Part shown: positions 59,093-64,000 of the stretch, one piece after another
Layout: each line of letters starts with the position of its first letter
Numbering within the stretch: the stretch's first letter is position 1
From: Lunularia cruciata
Taxonomy: Eukaryota > Streptophyta > Marchantiopsida > Lunulariales > Lunulariaceae
Direction of reading: 5' to 3'
Length of the DNA: 64,000 bases
Assembly: GCA_948567375.1 (NCBI GenBank)
Contig: OX419757.1
Span: forward strand, 40,052,001 to 40,116,000
Translations under genes and position numbers: made by a program
The notes under the pieces: generated by a model
Databases searched by the model: none
What the model saw: the letters and a program-made list of their open reading frames with translations, nothing else
Told to the model about the DNA's origin: nothing

Positions 59093-61544
59093 TCACGTCT
59101 TAACATTTGTCTAGGGACATTCTTAAACCTTGATCTTATTTGTTGCAAAAGATTACATTTGAGAAATCATGCCCTCCACATTCTATTATACCAAATTAAC
59201 CATGTTAATTTATTAGATGCCAACCTCACTTTAAGATCTAGAACAGGACATCCCTCTTAAGCGTAACTTATTCAACTATGCAATTGATTGCCAATCACCC
59301 TTCAATCTCAAATAGGAGCAAGCTATTTATGATAGTAGAAAGCTTCCTTTGATAGCCTAGGATTATCACATAATAAACCTTTCCTTTATAGCACAACTAT
59401 CTATGGAGTGCATCTTAAGACTTAGCGAGCATCTCTTAATGCTACCCAAATTGGCATTAAACTTATGTTAAACCTTCTAAAATTTTATTCTTTTCAAAAT
59501 AATTAAAGCCACATTTTTAAGGCTTTCTATTCATGGTGAAACTTGTGCTTGTTGAAAAGCTCTCTTAAATTACTTTCCGAGAACTATAACTCCTCTTCAA
59601 CAAAGGCTAAAATATTCAGCTATAAGAAAAAATGTGTTTTGATTTATTAAGCATTCTTATAGAGTTTAACCAGGCTTCACAATTTAATTCACCATAATTA
59701 GTTGGAGTTAGTCATAACCAACATAGAGATGGTACTATTTTGAAATAGCGTGTAAGAGTTAGTTTTAAGAGTTTTAGTTGTAAGAGTCAGTAACTAGTTT
59801 GGATTTTGGTGCATGAATTGTATATTTTTCCTAGGTATTGGTTTTGAAGAAAGAGCTAAGAACACTTGGGTTTACAAGTCATTTTGGTGTCAATATTTTT
59901 TTAGTCCAAGAGTGAATGAATTCTTGCTCTAGTTAGTTGTTAGGTTAAGACAAAAACCATGTACTTATGGAGGTTACTCCTAGAAGTTTGGATATCCTCT
60001 TAGACTTGTTGACTTTGAATGAATCATTGCAAAGCCACTTTGCTTACTTTAATAATTAAAGACTTTTGGATGTAGGGATTTCACTAGTACATAAAAAAAG
60101 GATGAGAAGATATTAATCATTATATTATTTGCAATTATCTTTCTGGTCATACTCTTGTGAGCAATGTCTTGGTTTTTGGAGATGGCTTGGAGTTTTAGCT
60201 TTGGAGCAGTATTGTATGTATTTGCCGTATCACCAAAACAAACAAAATCCAACTGCTACTAAAGATCATATTCTGGTGCTGCTAAGGACCATGCCATAAC
60301 CCAAGTATTATATCTATTATATAATTATCATTTTTTGGCTCAAATTCAATATCATTTGAGCTCACTTGTGCATTTTGTGTTACATTTTTATAAAAATTTT
60401 AAATTATTTCATGAGCTTATTAATTATTATGATGACATTCATCCATGGATTCTTTTAAATAGAGGCTTATTCGTCTTGTGGATATTTTATATACAGGTGG
60501 AACCTGTTCTACAGAGGCTAGTGGTATCTACAAGCTAATCAATTTTAATATAACTTATGGCAAAAGTATAGCGTATAGAGTTACCTTTACTCAACAAGTA
60601 ATAAACTAATCATGATAGAAATAATAATTTAATTATTAAAAAAACAGATTCCTCAAAATGATATGTTATAATTCAAAATCCTTACTAATTCCCCAGAGAA
60701 GCTATTATCGAAGCTAAAAATTCTAAATTTCCTCAAGAGTTTCAACTAATATTTCAAGTAAATTATATTATTTTCATATTTAGATTTAGTGATAGCTCAT
60801 TTATTATGGTAGACATATCAATAATTAATCTAATTAAATACATTTTTTATATTGGATAAAATGGTTAACAGGAACTTTAAATTAAAATTAATTAATTAAT
60901 TTAAATTAAATTAATTTAAAAATTAAAAGTAAACATTTAAACCATTCATTTTAAAATTTCACATTTATCAAAATATAATCTATATCTCAATTATAAGAAT
61001 TATACCTTGTGAGAAAAGGAATGTTGAGTTAATTTATAAAGATAAAAGTTTGAATCTTTAATCTATAGAAATGGTGAAGTAAGTCATCTTTTACAATACT
61101 AATCATAATATTTTTTGATATTTGATAAATTTATAAAACCTATCTATCTGGAAACTTGTCCTGAAATATTCTTGGTCTCTCTCTAAGATAGAAAATACTA
61201 TAATAATCTATGCCCTTGAAAAATATTAATATTTGTATGCAACTTAGTGCAGACTTTTACCATATTTTATTTAAAATACTAAACTCACTATTATACCTCA
61301 AAAATCTTCTAAGACTGTAAATATAGTTAATATGTGCAAAATAGTGATATAAATTTCTCTAATCTAATAAAAGGTCATCTAATACAATTTACATATAAAT
61401 TTATCTCTTTATAAATCCCAACTTCACTTCAACTTAATTAATTTTCTTCTTAATCAACTTAGTGCTTCACAAGAAACAAACGCTAGTCACAACGTCGCCA
61501 AAGTATATAGATCTTTCTTTAGATATACTAGTTGTGTACGTATG
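59093..61544. other. AT-rich spacer inside the putative Harbinger region
   Basis: No gene recognised. It contains low-complexity A/T stretches with AATTAATTAATT palindromes near 60885-60930. Confidence 0.45.
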
Positions 61545-61700
61545 TCGTGCACAAAACCCCACACCCTTCTCACTTGACCAAAGCCCTCACCCAACCTCAC
61601 CTACCCTAAACCCACGGGCGAGATCCCAACCAAACCTCCAACCCTGAGTGAAACCCCCACCCAAACCCTAATCCTCGAGCGATACCCTTAACAAACCCCA
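61545..61700. repeat. C/A-rich tract with degenerate telomere-like strings
   Basis: One strand is almost free of G and contains ACCCTAAACCC, CAAACCCTAAT and many ACCC-like strings. No regular array is present. Confidence 0.4.
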
Positions 61701-62079
61701 AGCTAGGACAAATCCTCCACCTATCCTTATTCATACGACAGTTCCTTGCAAGCTTAAATTTTAGGGGTCAAATTGCTCTGCTTAAATTTCTTGCATTTTA
61801 GGGATCATACCGTTGTTTGAGTGAAATGCTTGAGTGGAATTGAATTTCAGGCAACCTCTCATGGAGCAAAATTTATATATTTATATATCTTCCTCTATTA
61901 CAAGTGAATCTTTGTGTACATAGATTTAGAAATCTAAACTCTTAGATTCTCTCTAAAGATCGTTATCATTAGAATTGTAATTGGAAGGGTCCCAAATTGG
62001 GAATTAGGGATGGGCGGTGTAACTCTCTTTAGGATGAGAGTCTATCTCACTCGACATACTCCTTATAATTTTTATCTCT

Positions 62080-63380
62080 TTAGGTGTTTTCTGGATCTGT
62101 TAATTCTAAGGTGATCAAGTGAATTTTTTTTGATTTGGCAGACCTCTCCTTAATTCTAAGTTTCTCTAACTTTGACTTCATTTTCTTGCACCTAAGTCTC
62201 TTTTTCACTTCCCCTTCCACAATAAGTTTCTCTATTCTGGCTAATCTACATCTTTCCTTTGCTTCCAATGATTTGCTCCTAAATTTTGTATGGTCAGAAA
62301 GATCTTGCAAAAATGCAGCAAGTGTGGGTGAAGGTGTTATTTTCCCTCTCATACCCTTTTGCTTTTTTGAGATTTGCATTCCTGTTCTCCATCCTTTTCA
62401 TCCTCTTCTCGGTCACCTGCTCTTTCTTCTTCAATTGGTGTGTCTTTTGCCCATTATAAGTCTTCCTTATTCGGTGTAGCTCTTGCTGATGAGGTATATG
62501 AGATGGTGAAGCAGCCGTATACTCTGAATTGTGATCACGTAACAAAAATCAAAATGCAATCTATTGGGTGTACCATAGGAATAAGATCTACTCTCCTCTT
62601 CTTGCAGGTATGTCCCATGATTTTGTTCTTCTACCCTTTGCAAATTAGAACATAAAATCTTGAGTAGTGGGAATTGTTATTGCCAATGACAGAGGAGTAT
62701 ATCTCCTATCATTTCCTCATCATCATGGATCACTCCCATTTCCTCGTCTAGGCTTGGTATTTAACAAATATTCATTGAATCTCCAGCACTCAAACTTACA
62801 ATCGAGAGGAAAGAGATGTTTACACTTCCTCCAAACATCTTGTCCATCCTCTCAAAATGTGCACACTTGTGATTCAGTTTATCTTTGATTGTTCTCAATC
62901 CGTGCTTTAGGTAAATCTTTGTCAATCCTTCACCAGTACACTGGTTTTTCTAATCCTGAGTTGACTTGGAGAACTTCATATACCTGGCCTATTTCTTGCA
63001 TAGTTTGTCTTCATTCATAGACTCAAGAAACCTCCTTCCAAACTTCACTAAATAAGTGGTCATATGGCTAAAAATTGCGCTCTTTTGAATAGGTTTCTTA
63101 CTACTATATCCATAAATCTATTTGAAATGTTCCTTATTATCTAAATAGTCTAAGATTTGCAAATAATGAGGAAGAACCATTTTAAGCCTCTCATCCTCCT
63201 CTCTTCCTTTGGGCCTTATAGAATCTCCTTTATCTTTAGTTCCAAACAAACGGACTTTTGAGTTGTCTTTGTTGAGGATGTCGTTAGAGGTTGGATCAAG
63301 ACTGAGTATTCTGTGTAAATTGCGCTCATTCTTGAGTAGTTGCATTAGGCGTTTCAAATGCAGATTTTACATGTTCTTTC
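62080..63380 (-). pseudogene. Harbinger-associated DNA-binding-like protein, copy 2 (decayed)
   Basis: Read from 63357 downward: LKMVLPHYLQILDYLDNKEHFK, a stop near 63118, KSAIFSHMTTYLVKFG, GEGLTKIYLKHGLRTIKDKLNH (about 62930-62850), and a long basic coiled tail ending in EKLRIKERSAK (62080-62379). All four blocks occur in the same order in the plus-strand locus at 28262-29860. Beyond a likely Myb/SANT-like role in binding element ends, function is unknown. Several frameshifts make it inactive. Confidence 0.6.
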
Positions 63381-64000
63381 CGGAACTTTAGCGAAATTTA
63401 TGGTTACCCGTAAAAGAGTGGTTTGAAGGTGAAATAAGGTTTCAGATTTAGCTTTTATGGGTGCAGTAAAGATCAGTAAAAGAAATTATGTGTAAATTAT
63501 GGGTAAAATTCTGGAATCCATAACAGATTTACGAGGAACCCAAATCGTGACGTGGAGGAATTTATATGCTATGAACATTAAGTAAATTTTAATGAAAATA
63601 TTATAAGATTTTTTCTTATCCAAATGTATCATTGACATTTCTCTTTCCCCTTGCTGGCATAGTCTCAATGTCAATTCATCATATGATTCCTGCAATAATA
63701 GAATCGGGTAATTTAAAAAATGAAAGCTCCGCAGACGTTCATCCCATATTCTTTTTACGAGACTCCTATGGGAAAATTTACATAACCCTAGAAATCAGTC
63801 AAGTTGAGATCTGAAACTCCCCAATGTAGTCAAGGGTATTTATGGATTGTTTTAGAAATGCAAATTGAGGCCAAGGGTTCCGGGCGAGGAAGTGTTATAG
63901 GTACAATTACGTGAAAATGGTAATTTTGATTAATCAGTGTAACACATGTTAAGAACGAAAACACATCATGAGTCATAGTGTCACAGTGTCACAATACCAA

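Noticed and set aside
1-64000. tRNA, rRNA and CRISPR features
   Set aside because: No tRNA B-box with a matching A-box, no rRNA-like segment and no spaced identical repeats of CRISPR type were seen on reading; the short repeats found are tandem or inverted without unique spacers.

Overview
This window looks like nuclear DNA of a land plant with a large, repeat-rich genome. Evidence: an alpha-1,2-fucosyltransferase of the plant family GT37, a four-EF-hand calmodulin-like protein, a GPI-anchored bulb-lectin-like wall protein, plant-type Ty3/gypsy and Ty1/copia relics, and a PIF/Harbinger transposase relic. Only three intact protein genes can be supported in 64 kb, all with uninterrupted coding regions. 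A non-seed plant (bryophyte, lycophyte or fern) seems plausible, but the sequence does not prove it.

Layout. 1-6.3 kb: a decayed chromodomain Ty3/gypsy element running off the left edge, with its 3' LTR (3933-about 4551) and a foreign solo LTR inserted in its reverse transcriptase; then a miniature LTR element of that second family on the minus strand (about 4926-6335). 6.3-10 kb: anonymous repeat-derived DNA. 10-22 kb: a more GC-rich island with the calmodulin-like gene (10766-11407), a decayed paralogue 2.6 kb downstream, several fold-back repeats and the lectin-like gene (18846-19553). 22-43 kb: AT-rich transposon graveyard with a copia fragment, a Harbinger-associated DNA-binding-like pseudogene (28.3-29.8 kb), unclassified remnants (32.6-34.5 kb), a perfect 58-bp inverted repeat (35.7-36.0 kb) and a fourth copy of the second LTR family. 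43-48 kb: a moderately GC-rich block with a 3-kb segment bounded by inverted termini (45.0-48.0 kb). 49.7-52.2 kb: gypsy integrase on the minus strand next to gypsy RT-RNase H on the plus strand. 53-58 kb: a second gene island with the fucosyltransferase (54322-56067). 58-64 kb: Harbinger transposase relic (plus) and a second DNA-binding-like pseudogene (minus), homologous to the one at 28 kb.

The three genes are not an operon or an evident pathway. The fucosyltransferase should act in Golgi glycan synthesis, the lectin-like protein at the outer plasma membrane or wall, and the calmodulin-like protein as a calcium sensor. The most distinctive signals are non-genic: clustered heat-shock-element-like sites just upstream of the TATA box of the gypsy LTR; a set of long, nearly perfect palindromes with loops of 0-4 nt, one of which looks newly made when compared with a second copy of the same repeat; and a short conserved motif present five times in unrelated contexts.
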